The notes: generated by a model not told the origin, from the sequence alone. Numbered from the stretch's first letter, positions 43,471 through 52,237 are shown. The stretch: DNA of 64,000 nucleotides from Spiractinospora alimapuensis (GCF_018437505.1 NZ_CP072467.1:744001-808000); one strand, 5' to 3'. Program-made: numbers and translations.

Positions 43471-44658
43471 ATGGCCGGTTCGGACGTGAGTAGCTGCAAC
43501 TTCCCCGGGTGTGACCGCCCCGTGCCACGGGCCAGCACCCCGGGTCGCCCCCCGGAGTACTGCGACCTACCGGACCACACGCGGTGGCGCGCGTGGAAGG
43601 AACGACAGCGTGCCGCGGCCACGGTCGAGACCGCGGCACAGGAGAGCGCTGTGGCCTCGGGCACCGAGGACGCCGCCGCGCCTGCCGTGCCTCCCAACAG
43701 CGCTCCGGTCACGGCGGCCCGGTTGCGCGCGGAGGACCTCCTCGCCCGGTTCGCCACCCACGGCGAGCAGCTCACCGAGACGCTCGCCGAGGCGACGCGG
43801 GCGTTCCGGGACATGACCGATCCCGGCGCGGTGGAGGCCCAGGTGGAGTCCGCACGGATCGCCGCCGCACGGGCGACGGCGGAGGCCGAGCAGCGTCGCC
43901 TGGAGGCGGAACAGCGCACCCGGACCGCCGAGGCACGAGCCCGGGACGCCGAGGAGGCGTCCGCCCAGGCCGTGGCCGCCGCGGGGGCCGCGGAGCGGAT
44001 GGCGGACCAGGCGTTCCTGGCCCGGGACGAGGCGCTGCGCGAGGCGACGGAGGCCGCCGCTCTCGCCGACGAGGCGCGGCAGCGGGCCACGGAGGCCGAA
44101 CGGGAACGGGACCTGGCCGTCGAGGAGCACCGCCGCGCGGAGACCGAACGCGACGCCGCCGTACAACAGGGGCGTCGCGACGTCGAGGCGGCGCACCGGC
44201 GCGGCCAGGAGGAACTGACGGCGCAGCGGGAACGCCATCGGGCCGAGCTGGACCAGGTCCGCACCGAGCACACGTCGGCTCTGGAGGCCGAACGCGCCAC
44301 CACCGTGGCGGCCGGCGAGGAGCGCGACCGGGAGGCGGGGCTGCGCCACCAGGCCGAACAGGCGGCGGAGGCCGCACGGGAGCTGACCCAGCAGGTGCGG
44401 GCCGAACGCGACCGGTTGGCCGAACAGTTGGAGCGGGAGCGCGGCGCGGCCGAGGCCGAACGCCAGCGTCTGACCGAGCAGCTCGAGAGCCAACGCCGCG
44501 ACCACGCCGAGGCCCGGGAGAACGCCCAGGAACGGATCGCCGCCCTGGACCAACTCAAGGACCAGGCCCTCGAACGCGCGGCCCGGGCGGAAGCCCAACT
44601 GGACGCCGCACTCGCCTCGGCGACCACTCCCCCGGCCTCCGCCGAGTCACCGCGCTGA
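43471..44658 (+). CDS. Long coiled-coil protein with N-terminal Cys cluster
   Basis: 395 aa from ATG 43471; TAGGCT ends 7 nt before it, so probably leaderless. Residues 9-32 hold C-x4-C and a later C-x4-H (CNFPGCDRP and YCDLPDHTRW), a possible small zinc site. From about 70 to 385 it is almost continuous Ala/Glu/Arg-rich heptad sequence. Such proteins may organise DNA or the envelope; I do not recognise the family with certainty. Confidence 0.75.
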   Translation: MAGSDVSSCNFPGCDRPVPRASTPGRPPEYCDLPDHTRWRAWKERQRAAATVETAAQESAVASGTEDAAAPAVPPNSAPVTAARLRAEDLLARFATHGEQLTETLAEATRAFRDMTDPGAVEAQVESARIAAARATAEAEQRRLEAEQRTRTAEARARDAEEASAQAVAAAGAAERMADQAFLARDEALREATEAAALADEARQRATEAERERDLAVEEHRRAETERDAAVQQGRRDVEAAHRRGQEELTAQRERHRAELDQVRTEHTSALEAERATTVAAGEERDREAGLRHQAEQAAEAARELTQQVRAERDRLAEQLERERGAAEAERQRLTEQLESQRRDHAEARENAQERIAALDQLKDQALERAARAEAQLDAALASATTPPASAESPR

Positions 44659-44734
44659 GCCAGAGGCCCACGGCCCTCCACCGGCCAGCGGCGACTCGTC
44701 CCGTTCTGTCCGCGGCGCGTGGTTCCATGGAGCT

Positions 44735-45109
44735 ATGACCGTCGGTGTGGATGACCTGCTTCGCCTCGTGGACGCCCTGCCGTCCGTCCGGCGTGCCGAG
44801 GCGCGGGACTGGACCTCCTTCAAGGTGGAGGGCAAGGGCTTCGGGTACCTCTGGGAGCGGACCCGGACCGTGGGGCTCAAGCAGACGATCGCCGAGCAGC
44901 AGGCCCTCGTGGCCGAGCGGCCGGAGGTGTTCGAGGTGCAGTTCACCGCCGGAGGCTTCGGCTGGGTCGTGGTCCAGTTGGACCTGATCGACACCGAGGA
45001 GCTGGCCGAGCTTCTCACCGAGGCCTGGCTCCTCTCGGCTCCCCAGGAGCTGCGCGAAACCCACGAGTCCGAGCTACTCGCGCCCGGAGGTCTGCTGAAC
45101 AGGACGTGA
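44735..45109 (+). CDS. MmcQ/YjbR-family protein
   Basis: 124 aa. DLLRLVDALPSVRRAEARDW, TSFKVEGKGFGYLWER and GFGWVVVQLDLIDTEELAEL match the MmcQ/YjbR family (a double-wing DNA-binding-like fold; commonly one-domain cytosolic proteins of unknown role). Convergent with the exporter gene, 19 bp between stops. Confidence 0.85.
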   Translation: MTVGVDDLLRLVDALPSVRRAEARDWTSFKVEGKGFGYLWERTRTVGLKQTIAEQQALVAERPEVFEVQFTAGGFGWVVVQLDLIDTEELAELLTEAWLLSAPQELRETHESELLAPGGLLNRT

Positions 45110-45128
45110 GCGTGGGCCGTGCGAACGG

Positions 45129-46607
45129 TCAGTGGCCTCCGCCGACCCGCACGGTCGCGTCGCTCTGTGTCGCGGTCTCCGTCTCCGTCGCCGCACCCCG
45201 GCGCGGTACGTTGAGCGCGGCGACCACGGCGAGCAGGCCCACCACTCCGGCGGCCACGAAGGCGGCGCGCAGTCCCTCGGCGTCCGGGGTTCCGGCGTAG
45301 GAGTCGGTGGCCAGGGCCGCGACGGAGACCAGGAGGGCGATGCCCAGGGCTCCGGCGACCTGTTGCAGGGTGGCCAGGATGGCGCTGCCGTGTGAGTAGA
45401 GGTGGTTGGGCAGCGCGCTGAGTGAGTCGGTCATCAGCGGCGACATCATCAGCCCGAGGCCGGCCGAGAGCAGCAGGTGGATGGCGACCACCGCGCCGAG
45501 CGATGAATCCTGTCCCAGAAGGGCGAAGAGCCACATGGCCACCGCCATGGCCACGGCGCCCGGAATCACCAGGGGGCGGGCGCCCAGGCGGTCGTACAGT
45601 GCGCCGACCGGTCGGCCCAACAGTCCCAGGAGCAATCCACCGGGCAACACGGCGAGCCCGGTGACGAGGCTGCTCTCCTCGAGCACGATCCGCAGGTACA
45701 GCGGGAGGAGGATCGCGGCGGCGCCCAACAGGCACATGAACATCAGGGCGACCAGCACGACACCGATCGTGAAGCGGCGCCGCAGCAGGGGCCGCAGGTC
45801 GAGCAGCGCGCGGTCCTCTCGCTGGAGGCGCAACTGCCGCCACACGAACAGCACCACCGCGACGGTTCCGGCCGCCAGGGGCAGCCAGGGGGACACGGCG
45901 GTCTCTCCACCCTCCTCGCCGAAGGCGGAGAGACCGTAGAGCAACCCACCGAACCCCACCGCCGACAGCAGCACCGAGACCACGTCCAGCGGAACCGAGC
46001 GCGTCTCACTGTCCAGGCGCAGCCACACCGCTCCGATGACCAGTGCAGCCAACGCCAGGGGCAGGACGGAGAAGAACATCCATCGCCACCCCAGGGTGGA
46101 CAGCAGGGCACCGCCGACGGTCGGCCCGATCGCCGGGGCGACGGCGATGACGATCGTGATCGTCCCCATCGTCGCTCCGCGCCGCGCGACCGGCACCAAT
46201 CGCATCACCGAGGTCATCAGCAGGGGGATCATCACGGCGGTGCCGCAGGCCTGGATCACCCGCCCGAGGAGCAGCGCCGCGAATCCGGGCGCGAGGCCAC
46301 AGATCAGTGTGCCCAGGGAGAACAGGGTCAAGGAGGCCAGGAAGATCTGGAGCGGGGAGTACCGCTCCAGCAAGAACCCCGTGGTCGGGATGACCACGGC
46401 CATGGTCAGGAGGAATCCACTGGTCAGCCATTGCACGGTGTTGGTCGAGACCTGGAGTTCGATGCTGAGGTCGCGCAGTCCGACGCTGAGGATCGTCTCG
46501 TTCAGGATCATCACGAAGGCCGAGATGACGAGGACCCCGATCAGCAGGCCCACCCGAGGTGGAACGGATCGATCCTGTTCCACGGAGCCGGGCTGGGTTT
46601 CGGACAT
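45129..46607 (-). CDS. MFS drug exporter, DHA2 (EmrB/QacA) family
   Basis: 492 aa; ATG 46607 with GAGG upstream. Fourteen-helix organisation: TMS1 VGLLIGVLVISAFVMILNET, the D/N-rich motif D1-like LRDLSIELQVSTNTVQW, motif A-like GFLLERYSPLQIF, motif C in TMS5 region IVIAVAPAIGPTVGGALLS. Proton-driven export of a drug or metabolite. It lies downstream of the LuxR gene on the same strand but with hairpins in the 269-bp interval, so likely its own transcript. Confidence 0.92.
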   Translation of the reverse strand: MSETQPGSVEQDRSVPPRVGLLIGVLVISAFVMILNETILSVGLRDLSIELQVSTNTVQWLTSGFLLTMAVVIPTTGFLLERYSPLQIFLASLTLFSLGTLICGLAPGFAALLLGRVIQACGTAVMIPLLMTSVMRLVPVARRGATMGTITIVIAVAPAIGPTVGGALLSTLGWRWMFFSVLPLALAALVIGAVWLRLDSETRSVPLDVVSVLLSAVGFGGLLYGLSAFGEEGGETAVSPWLPLAAGTVAVVLFVWRQLRLQREDRALLDLRPLLRRRFTIGVVLVALMFMCLLGAAAILLPLYLRIVLEESSLVTGLAVLPGGLLLGLLGRPVGALYDRLGARPLVIPGAVAMAVAMWLFALLGQDSSLGAVVAIHLLLSAGLGLMMSPLMTDSLSALPNHLYSHGSAILATLQQVAGALGIALLVSVAALATDSYAGTPDAEGLRAAFVAAGVVGLLAVVAALNVPRRGAATETETATQSDATVRVGGGH

Positions 46608-46830
46608 AGGTGATACCTCACGCGTTGGCTGGTTGGAGAAGAGTGTGGGCGACCGGGAGGGTCGCCCCGATCAGCCTACTGAGGCGCGTGGCGCACATCA
46701 GGTGGTTTTCTCGGCCGCCCAGGGCTCTCGACGCTCGGCACGGTTTCGCGGTCGTGCGCTGTTTTCCCATGTCAGTTCATGTTCTCGCGCCAGCGTGGTC
46801 TGACCTGAGGCGGCGAGGGCGTTCCCGGGT

Positions 46831-46868
46831 GTGTCCGAGCCCACCACGCGCGGGTGGCGGTCGGACAC
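46831..46868 (-). terminator. Hairpin after the LuxR gene
   Basis: GTGTCCGA (46831-46838) pairs with TCGGACAC (46861-46868), with an inner CCACC/GGTGG stem. It starts 8 bp past the LuxR stop. A second dyad GGCGACC-gggag-GGTCGCC sits at 46648-46666, before the exporter. Confidence 0.6.
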
Positions 46869-46876
46869 AGGGACGG

Positions 46877-47587
46877 TCACGACACCTGACCGGGTGTGGG
46901 AACCAGACCCATGTAGGCGCCGACGACCGCGGCCCGGGTGCGCGACGACGTGCCGAGCTTCCGGTAGACACTCTCCAGGTGGGTGGCGACCGTCCGTACG
47001 GCGATGCCGAGATGTGCGGCGATCTCGCGGTTGGACCGTCCGCTCATCACGGCGGCCAGCACCTCGGTCTCCCGCGCGGTGAGTTGCCCCGCGCGTTCTC
47101 CGTCCCAGAAGAGCGCGTCCCACGGCACGAGGCTTTCCAGGAGCTGGCCGACGACCCGGATGATGTGCCGGACCGTCTGCTTGTGTGGGTCGGTGGCGAA
47201 GCTGAGGTGCAGCACCCCGCGCGGGGCTCCGCGGGGATCTCCCAGGCCGACGCTCGTTCCGTCCCGGTAGCCGTTGCGGACCAGGACGCGGCCGAACAGG
47301 GTGCGCGGCATGCCGGGGAAGTCCTCCCAGAACCGCGCCCGGTTCGTGGGCCGGCCCAGGACGCTGCTGGTGAGGGGAAAAGTGCGGACGAAGTCGGCGC
47401 TGAGGTCGTCGAGGACCTCCCTCGGGTAGCCGGAGCTGGAGAGCACCCGGTGCCGGGCCTCCGCGGCGTGGGCGTAGGTGATCGCGACCGCGGAGGCGGA
47501 GAGTTCCGTACGGCAGGTGCGCACGATGGGGTCGATGGTCGCCCGCGTGACCGTCACCGGAAACCCGTCGCCAGCGCCCATCGACAC
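46877..47587 (-). CDS. LuxR-family regulator
   Basis: 236 aa (GTG 47587 or ATG 47581). C-terminal GerE helix-turn-helix: LTARETEVLAAVMSGRSNRE and IAAHLGIAVRTVATHLESVY, followed by RKLGTSSRTRAA. The N-terminal about 160 residues look like a GAF-type sensor (SAVAITYAHAAEARHRVLSS, VLVRNGYRDGTSVGLGD). Lacks a receiver domain. Lies 53 bp below the frameshifted amidase gene on the same strand, so may be co-transcribed with it. Confidence 0.9.
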   Translation of the reverse strand: MSMGAGDGFPVTVTRATIDPIVRTCRTELSASAVAITYAHAAEARHRVLSSSGYPREVLDDLSADFVRTFPLTSSVLGRPTNRARFWEDFPGMPRTLFGRVLVRNGYRDGTSVGLGDPRGAPRGVLHLSFATDPHKQTVRHIIRVVGQLLESLVPWDALFWDGERAGQLTARETEVLAAVMSGRSNREIAAHLGIAVRTVATHLESVYRKLGTSSRTRAAVVGAYMGLVPTPGQVS

Positions 47588-47640
47588 CGTGTCACGTGTG
47601 TGCCCGGCGCGGTGAGGGTCTGGTCCTCACCCACGTGTCG

Positions 47641-49078
47641 TCAGGGTGACGGGGGCAGGTCGGGGCGATGGTGGGCCCAGGGTCGCGCCTCCTCGACGGC
47701 GGCCGCCGCGCGCAGGACCGCAGCGTCCTCCCAGTGCTTGGCAGCGATCTGGAATCCAACTGGACGACCATCCTCGGTGAATCCCGCCGGTACTGAGATG
47801 GCTGGATTATTGAGCATGTTGAACGGATAGGTCAACAGCCAGTCGAGGATCTGCTCGCGGACGCTGGTGCCCTCCAACCAGTCCGGGGCGAACCGCTCCA
47901 GTGGGAATGTCGCGCTCGCCAGGGTGGGTGAGACCAGAAGGTCGACATCGGCCATGAACCGGTTCCACTCGCTCCACATGGCCGCGCGCACGGTGTAGGC
48001 CCGGCCGACGTCCGCGATCCGGAGCTGGTCGCCTTCCTCGACGACCGCCACCAGGTTGTCGTCGAGGTGCTCCCGGTTGTTCGCGATGTCCAGGGTGGAC
48101 CGTTGCGCGCTGTACATGGGGACCCAGATGTTGTGCCACATCGCGACGGAGGTGCCGCTCCACCGGGGTGAGGCCTCGACGACGTGGGCGCCCTGGCTTT
48201 CCAGCGCCTCGAGGACCTCGTGGCAGACCTGGAGTACGTCCGGGGCGACGTGACACCCCAGGCCCATGTCCGGCGACCAGGCGATCCGCAGGCCCTCGAT
48301 CCCCCCACGCATCGCCTCGCGGTAGGAGTCGACAATGCGGGGCGCGGAGGGAGTGGTGGCCGGGCTGTGGCCCGCCACCACGTCGAGCATGAGGGCGTTG
48401 TCGGCCACGGTGCGGGTGATGGGTCCGTGGTAGGCCCAGTCGAGGAACGGCACGGGGTGCGGGATGACGCCGGTGGTGGGCTTGAGTCCCACCACCCCGC
48501 ACATCGCGGCGGGGATCCGGACCGAACCGGCCCCGTCGCTGCCCTCGGCCAGCGGGCCGAGCCCGGAGGCGACGGCCGCCGCCGCCCCACCACTGGAGCC
48601 GCCGGCGGTGTGGCCGTGCTTCCACGGGTTGTGGGTGGGGCCGAACAGGTGGTTGTCGGTGCCGCCGTAGTACCCGAATTCTGGTGTGTTGGTCTTCCCG
48701 AGGAAGAGCCCGCCGGCTTCCCGCAGCCGGCGGACGATCACCGCGTCGTTCTCCGCCAAGGCGTCGCGTTGGGAGCGAAGCCCGTTGGTGGTGGGCAGGC
48801 CGGCGACGTTCGTCATGTCCTTGATCGTGAACGGGACTCCGTGTAGGGGGCGCGCCGCGGCGTTTCCCGGGGGGGTATTGGTCCATGCCCTCGGCGTCGC
48901 GGAGGACCTGTTCCGGATCGAAGTGGACAATGGCGTTGAGGTGGGGGTTGACGCGTTCGATCCGGTCCACGAAGGCCGTGGCGACGTCACGGACGCTCAG
49001 TTCTCCCGAGGCGACGTCGGTGGCGATGTCAGAGGCCGACTTCCAGGCGAGTTCGTCGTTGGACTGGGGGGCCGCCAT
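47641..49078 (-). pseudogene. Amidase (amidase-signature family), frameshifted at a homopolymer
   Basis: ATG 49078 with AAAGGAG upstream encodes MAAPQSNDELAWKSASDIAT to MDQYPP; the frame is then lost and the remaining about 410 residues continue in the frame that ends at 47641. Deleting one base of the G7 run (48879-48885, C7 on the coding strand) restores PPGNAAARPLHGVPFTIKD and a 478-aa protein. Catalytic triad residues are present: Lys in FTIKD, cis-Ser in GGSSGG, nucleophile Ser in GSDGAGSVRIPA. Hydrolyses an amide of unknown type. Pseudogene, phase variation or sequence error are all possible. Confidence 0.85.
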
Positions 49079-49276
49079 ACGAAGACTCCTTTACTCAGGC
49101 CGTTCACCAGCGGTGATCGTGCCGGGAGCCTAAGCCGGGGTTCGCGGACGAACCATCGGTCATTCGACCGATGTGCGCGCGGGAGCTGGGTTGTGACGCT
49201 GCGTCCAGCGTTGGTGAGGCCCGGCGGGGGTGGGGAGGGGGCTTGGGGGTGCCCGTTGGTCCCCCGCCGGGGGTCT

Positions 49277-49600
49277 TTAGTGGGTGGTGGTGAGGAGGGT
49301 GTGGAGGTGGCGTTGGAGGGGGACGGTGGCGTCGAGCGGGAGGTGGAGGGTGGGGTGGTTGGGGGTGGGTTTCCAACCGTGGGGTGTGGCGGTGAGGAGG
49401 ATGGTGGTGTCGCCTCGGGTGACGAGGACGCTCCCGGCGTCCTCACGGAGTTCGGTGGTGATGCCGTCGCGGTGCAGGAGTGGTGAGTGGAGGGCGAGGT
49501 TGCGGCAGGCGCGCACGGTGGCGGTGGCGGGTGGGGGTGTGGGGCGGAGGTAGCGTTCGCGTTCTTCCGGGGTCAGGGGTGGTACTGGGCGGAAGTTCAT
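49277..49600 (-). CDS. Hypothetical protein coupled to the RsbW-like gene
   Basis: 107 aa; ATG 49600 overlaps the stop of the upstream ATPase gene (ATGA). N terminus NFRPVPPLTPEERERYLRPT, a beta-rich middle (ELREDAGSVLVTRGDTTILL) and a Thr/His-rich tail. I do not recognise it. Coupling to an anti-sigma-like ATPase beside a DUF5753/DUF397 cluster suggests a partner protein of that system. Confidence 0.65.
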   Translation of the reverse strand: MNFRPVPPLTPEERERYLRPTPPPATATVRACRNLALHSPLLHRDGITTELREDAGSVLVTRGDTTILLTATPHGWKPTPNHPTLHLPLDATVPLQRHLHTLLTTTH

Positions 49601-50016
49601 GGTGTGGCCTCGGCGAGGGTGCGGGTGGTGGGGATGTCGGCGGTGACGGTGCATTCGTCGCGGGTGAGGGTGGCCCACCAGTCGCTGGCGTGGTGGTCGA
49701 CGAGGAGGAGCCCGCGCCCGTTCTCCGCCAGCGGGGTGTCACAGGGCTTCTTCACGGCCGGGTTTCGGCGGCGGCTTCCGTTGTCGGTGACGGTGAGGCG
49801 CACGCGGCGCGCGGAGCAGTGCGCACTCACGGTGTAGGTGCCGCCGGGCAGACCGCTACGGGAGTGAACCACCGCGTTGGACGCCAGCTCACTCAGCACG
49901 AGGGCGGCGTCGGCGATCGCCTCTCGATCAACACCGTGCTCGCCAAGGGTGCCGCGCAACCAGGCGCGAGCCTCGCCCACGCTCTCCGGCGTGCCGACCA
50001 AAGTGGTGCAGTTCAT
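49597..50016 (-). CDS. RsbW-like ATP-binding (HATPase_c) protein, AbaA-cluster type
   Basis: 139 aa from ATG 50016; the frame upstream of it is Cys/Trp/Arg-rich and not domain-like. GHKL ATPase motifs: N-box VLSELASNAVVHS, G1 VTDNGS and G2 ENGRGLLLVD. Single domain like anti-sigma factor kinases RsbW/SpoIIAB. In Streptomyces such genes sit beside WhiJ-like XRE and BldB/AbaA-like DUF397 genes, exactly as here (divergent from the XRE gene at 50393). It might phosphorylate or sequester a partner. Confidence 0.85.
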   Translation of the reverse strand: MNCTTLVGTPESVGEARAWLRGTLGEHGVDREAIADAALVLSELASNAVVHSRSGLPGGTYTVSAHCSARRVRLTVTDNGSRRRNPAVKKPCDTPLAENGRGLLLVDHHASDWWATLTRDECTVTADIPTTRTLAEATP

Positions 50017-50392
50017 CGCCCACCACCGCCAACCACGACACGGAGGGGCTCGGTCGTCGCACCCAGCGGGCACGGATGCCCGACCGAACGCACCGCCACG
50101 AACGCACACGCACGTTGTGGGCACTCCCAGAACCGCCGCACCACATACGGCCGAACCCGCGCCGGGCCACCACGACGACACCACCCCACACCACGCGCGT
50201 TAAGGTCAAACCTGTCCATCTGGGATCCTTCCAGTTGGGCCACGCCCCCGGACCGCATTTCTCGGTCGCGGGGGTCTTGATTGCGCATACGGTGCCATCG
50301 ATTTATCGGAACGCGCTACCGATCGATCCATACTGTGGAAAACTCCGGTAGTCAGTGGTCGCTTCCGATAGCGCATAGGTAGGAATCGATTC
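50017..50392. promoter_or_regulatory. Divergent promoter region of the XRE/DUF397 cluster
   Basis: 376 bp between the ATPase and XRE genes, with AT content rising towards the XRE start. TATCGGAA (50304-50311) and TTCCGATA (50363-50370) are perfect 8-bp inverted repeats 51 nt apart, and CTACCGATC between them is a further related half-site. TTGCGC-17-TATCGG (50281-50309) is a possible XRE promoter overlapping the first arm, suggesting autoregulation. Confidence 0.5.
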
Positions 50393-51205
50393 ATGGACGC
50401 AAACGCAGATATGGCCCCATCCAAATTCGGCGCTGATGTCCGTCGACTCCGCGAACAAGCAGGTATTTCGCAGAACACCCTCGCCGCCCGCGTACCGGTC
50501 TCACAAAGCACCATCAGCGATCTCGAACGAGGACGGATTCGCGTCAAAAAGGACATCGCGTCCCGTATTGACCAGCTACTTATCGGTGACGGCCGACTGG
50601 TCGCCGCTTGGGAAGCGCAGTACGAGACATACGCACCACCTGAGTGGTACCGCAAGCTTCCGATGGTGGAACGCGAGGCCACGGAGATTCAGGAGTACCA
50701 GCCGCTCCTCGTGCCTGGCTTGCTACAGACACGGGAGTACGCCACTGCCGCCATCCGCGCGGGTCAACGGCTGGCTACTGACGACGAGGTCGGCCTGAAG
50801 GTCGAAGAACGCCTCGAGCGGCAATCCATCCTGCAGGCCGACTCGCCTCCCCTGTTTCTCGCCGTAGTGGACGAGACAGCACTACGCAGGAGGCTCGGCT
50901 CTGCGGGCGTTATGGTGGGGCAGCTTGACCGGCTTCTGGAAGCTTCATGTCACAGTAGGGTGGAATTGCTGGTCATTCCCGGAAGCACCCAAGATCATCC
51001 AGGGCTCGATGGAGGATTCAAGCTATTGAGGGTCCCCAAGACAGGAACCGTTGTCTACTATGAGGCCCGCGCCGGTGGGGGTGTCGTGATGGATCCCGAG
51101 ATCATCGATCAACACGTGTCTCTGATGGGGGTACTCCGGGGGGTCGCCCTACCCCCAGAACAATCACGCGAGCTGATCAGTCGGATCCAAGGAGAGAACC
51201 AGTGA
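50393..51205 (+). CDS. XRE-family regulator with DUF5753 (Scr1/WhiJ-like)
   Basis: 270 aa. N-terminal helix-turn-helix (KFGADVRRLREQAGISQNTL, VSQSTISDLERGRIRVKKD, about 12-66) and C-terminal DUF5753 domain (YQPLLVPGLLQTREYATAAI; DSPPLFLAVVDETALRRRLG; VMVGQLDRLLEASCHSRVEL). This is the Scr1 antitoxin/WhiJ regulator class; the downstream DUF397 gene overlaps it by 4 bp (GTGA), the usual pairing with Scr2/BldB-like partners. Third-position GC is visibly lower than in flanking genes. Confidence 0.92.
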   Translation: MDANADMAPSKFGADVRRLREQAGISQNTLAARVPVSQSTISDLERGRIRVKKDIASRIDQLLIGDGRLVAAWEAQYETYAPPEWYRKLPMVEREATEIQEYQPLLVPGLLQTREYATAAIRAGQRLATDDEVGLKVEERLERQSILQADSPPLFLAVVDETALRRRLGSAGVMVGQLDRLLEASCHSRVELLVIPGSTQDHPGLDGGFKLLRVPKTGTVVYYEARAGGGVVMDPEIIDQHVSLMGVLRGVALPPEQSRELISRIQGENQ

Positions 51206-51390
51206 CGAATCCGAATCTATGGCACAAGTCCAGCTACAGTGTGGGCGACACGAACTGCGTGGAGTGCCGTTCCGACTTTGCCCTGGTCAACATCCGTGAC
51301 ACTCAGCACCGCCACCTCGGCCACCTCACGATCCCAGCGACGGAGTGGCGAGCCTTCCTCCACGCCGTGCGCGAGGACGAGCTGGACTGA
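51202..51390 (+). CDS. DUF397 protein (BldB/Scr2-like), copy 1
   Basis: 62 aa; GTG 51202 overlaps the XRE stop. NLWHKSSYSVGDTNCVECRS then LVNIRDTQHRHLGHLTIPAT and EWRAFLHAVREDELD, the full DUF397 domain with W-x-K-S-S-x-S and the C-V-E strand. Small partner of the DUF5753 regulator; in the Streptomyces Scr1/Scr2 pair the DUF397 member acts as toxin. A short stem (AACCC/GGGTT) follows the stop. Confidence 0.9.
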   Translation: MTNPNLWHKSSYSVGDTNCVECRSDFALVNIRDTQHRHLGHLTIPATEWRAFLHAVREDELD

Positions 51391-51481
51391 AAAAAACCCA
51401 CCTCGGACGCGGGGTTCCCCCCTTCAGCACAGCGTAGCTTCCGCGAGCCGAATCGGCCCGCAGCCGTCCACAAGCCGAAAC

Positions 51482-51551
51482 GCGCGCGGTTTCCCCGCGC
51501 GCCCACCGGGCACCGTGCATACAAAACCCGCCGCCACCCTGGGGAGACCCC
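51482..51551 (+). repeat. Duplicated leader, copy A, with GC hairpin
   Basis: About 70 bp ending at the start of DUF397 copy 2, nearly identical to the leader before copy 4 (about 51983-52048): CGGTTTCCCCGC, CCGCCCACCGGGCACCGTGC, ACAAA, CCCGCC and GGGGAGACCCC-ATGCACGAA. In this copy GCGCGCGG-tttcc-CCGCGCGC (51482-51502) is a perfect 8-bp hairpin that could attenuate read-through. Confidence 0.7.
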
Positions 51552-51740
51552 ATGCACGAACCTCACTGGTATAAGTCCAGCCACAGTCAGGGGGGTAACT
51601 CAAACTGCGTCGAGTGCCGTCCCAGCGATGGCCAGGTCAGCATCCGCGACACCCAGCACCGCCACCTGGGCCACCTCACAGTCCCAGCCACCGAGTGGCG
51701 GGCCTTCCTCCAGGCCTTGGTGAACAACGACCTGCACTGA
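51552..51740 (+). CDS. DUF397 protein, copy 2
   Basis: 62 aa from ATG 51552 with GGGGAG upstream. HWYKSSHSQGGNSNCVECRP, QVSIRDTQHRHLGHLTVPAT, EWRAFLQALVNNDLH. The middle segment is almost identical to copies 1 and 4, showing recent tandem duplication; the C-terminal NNDLH instead resembles copy 3. Confidence 0.9.
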   Translation: MHEPHWYKSSHSQGGNSNCVECRPSDGQVSIRDTQHRHLGHLTVPATEWRAFLQALVNNDLH

Positions 51741-51790
51741 AGAGGTTTCCTCTCAGGCAGCGACGTCCGCACTCAACAACGGGAGCCGAG

Positions 51791-51973
51791 ATGAACTGGC
51801 GAACGACTAGCTACACGCACAATGGTGGAAACTGCGTCGAGGTCTCCGAGTCCCATCAACAGCGAATTCACCGTATCCGTGACACGAAGAATCGCACCCA
51901 CGGGTACCTAGAGTTCCACCGCCATGAATGGCAGTCCTTCCTCCACGCTCTGCGTAACAACGAGCTGGACTAA
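51791..51973 (+). CDS. DUF397-like protein, copy 3 (divergent)
   Basis: 60 aa from ATG 51791, GGGAG upstream. NWRTTSYTHNGGNCVEVSES, IHRIRDTKNRTHGYLEFHRH and EWQSFLHALRNNELD keep the DUF397 fold and ending but differ in most positions from copies 1, 2 and 4. Inserted between two near-identical copies, so it is either an older member or one under different selection. Confidence 0.82.
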   Translation: MNWRTTSYTHNGGNCVEVSESHQQRIHRIRDTKNRTHGYLEFHRHEWQSFLHALRNNELD

Positions 51974-51982
51974 CAGCCCTCA

Positions 51983-52048
51983 GCGCGCGGGTTTCCCCGC
52001 CCGCCCACCGGGCACCGTGCACACAAACCCGCCCCCAGGGGAGGCCCC
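51983..52048 (+). repeat. Duplicated leader, copy B
   Basis: Same sequence as the leader at 51482-51551 with small differences (GTTTCCCCGCCCGCCCACC, GGGCACCGTGCACACAAA) and directly before ATG 52049. The hairpin arms are less perfect. The duplication unit is therefore leader plus gene. Confidence 0.7.
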
Positions 52049-52237
52049 ATGCACGAATCCCGCTGGCACAAGTCGAACTTCAGCTCCCGGGGCATGGACA
52101 ACTGCGTCGAGTGCCTTCCCGACCTTGGCCAGGTCAGCATCCGCGACACCCAGCACCGCCACCTCGGCCACCTCACAGTCCCAGCGACCGAGTGGCGGGC
52201 GTTCCTGCATGCCGTGCGCGAGGACGAGCTGGACTGA
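52049..52237 (+). CDS. DUF397 protein, copy 4
   Basis: 62 aa from ATG 52049. RWHKSNFSSRGMDNCVECLP, GQVSIRDTQHRHLGHLTVPA, EWRAFLHAVREDELD. Nearly identical to copy 1 in its last 25 residues and to copy 2 in the middle. The DNA after its stop (GAACGCGGGGTTCTCCCC) matches that after copy 1, so a gene-plus-3'-end block was duplicated. Confidence 0.9.
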   Translation: MHESRWHKSNFSSRGMDNCVECLPDLGQVSIRDTQHRHLGHLTVPATEWRAFLHAVREDELD

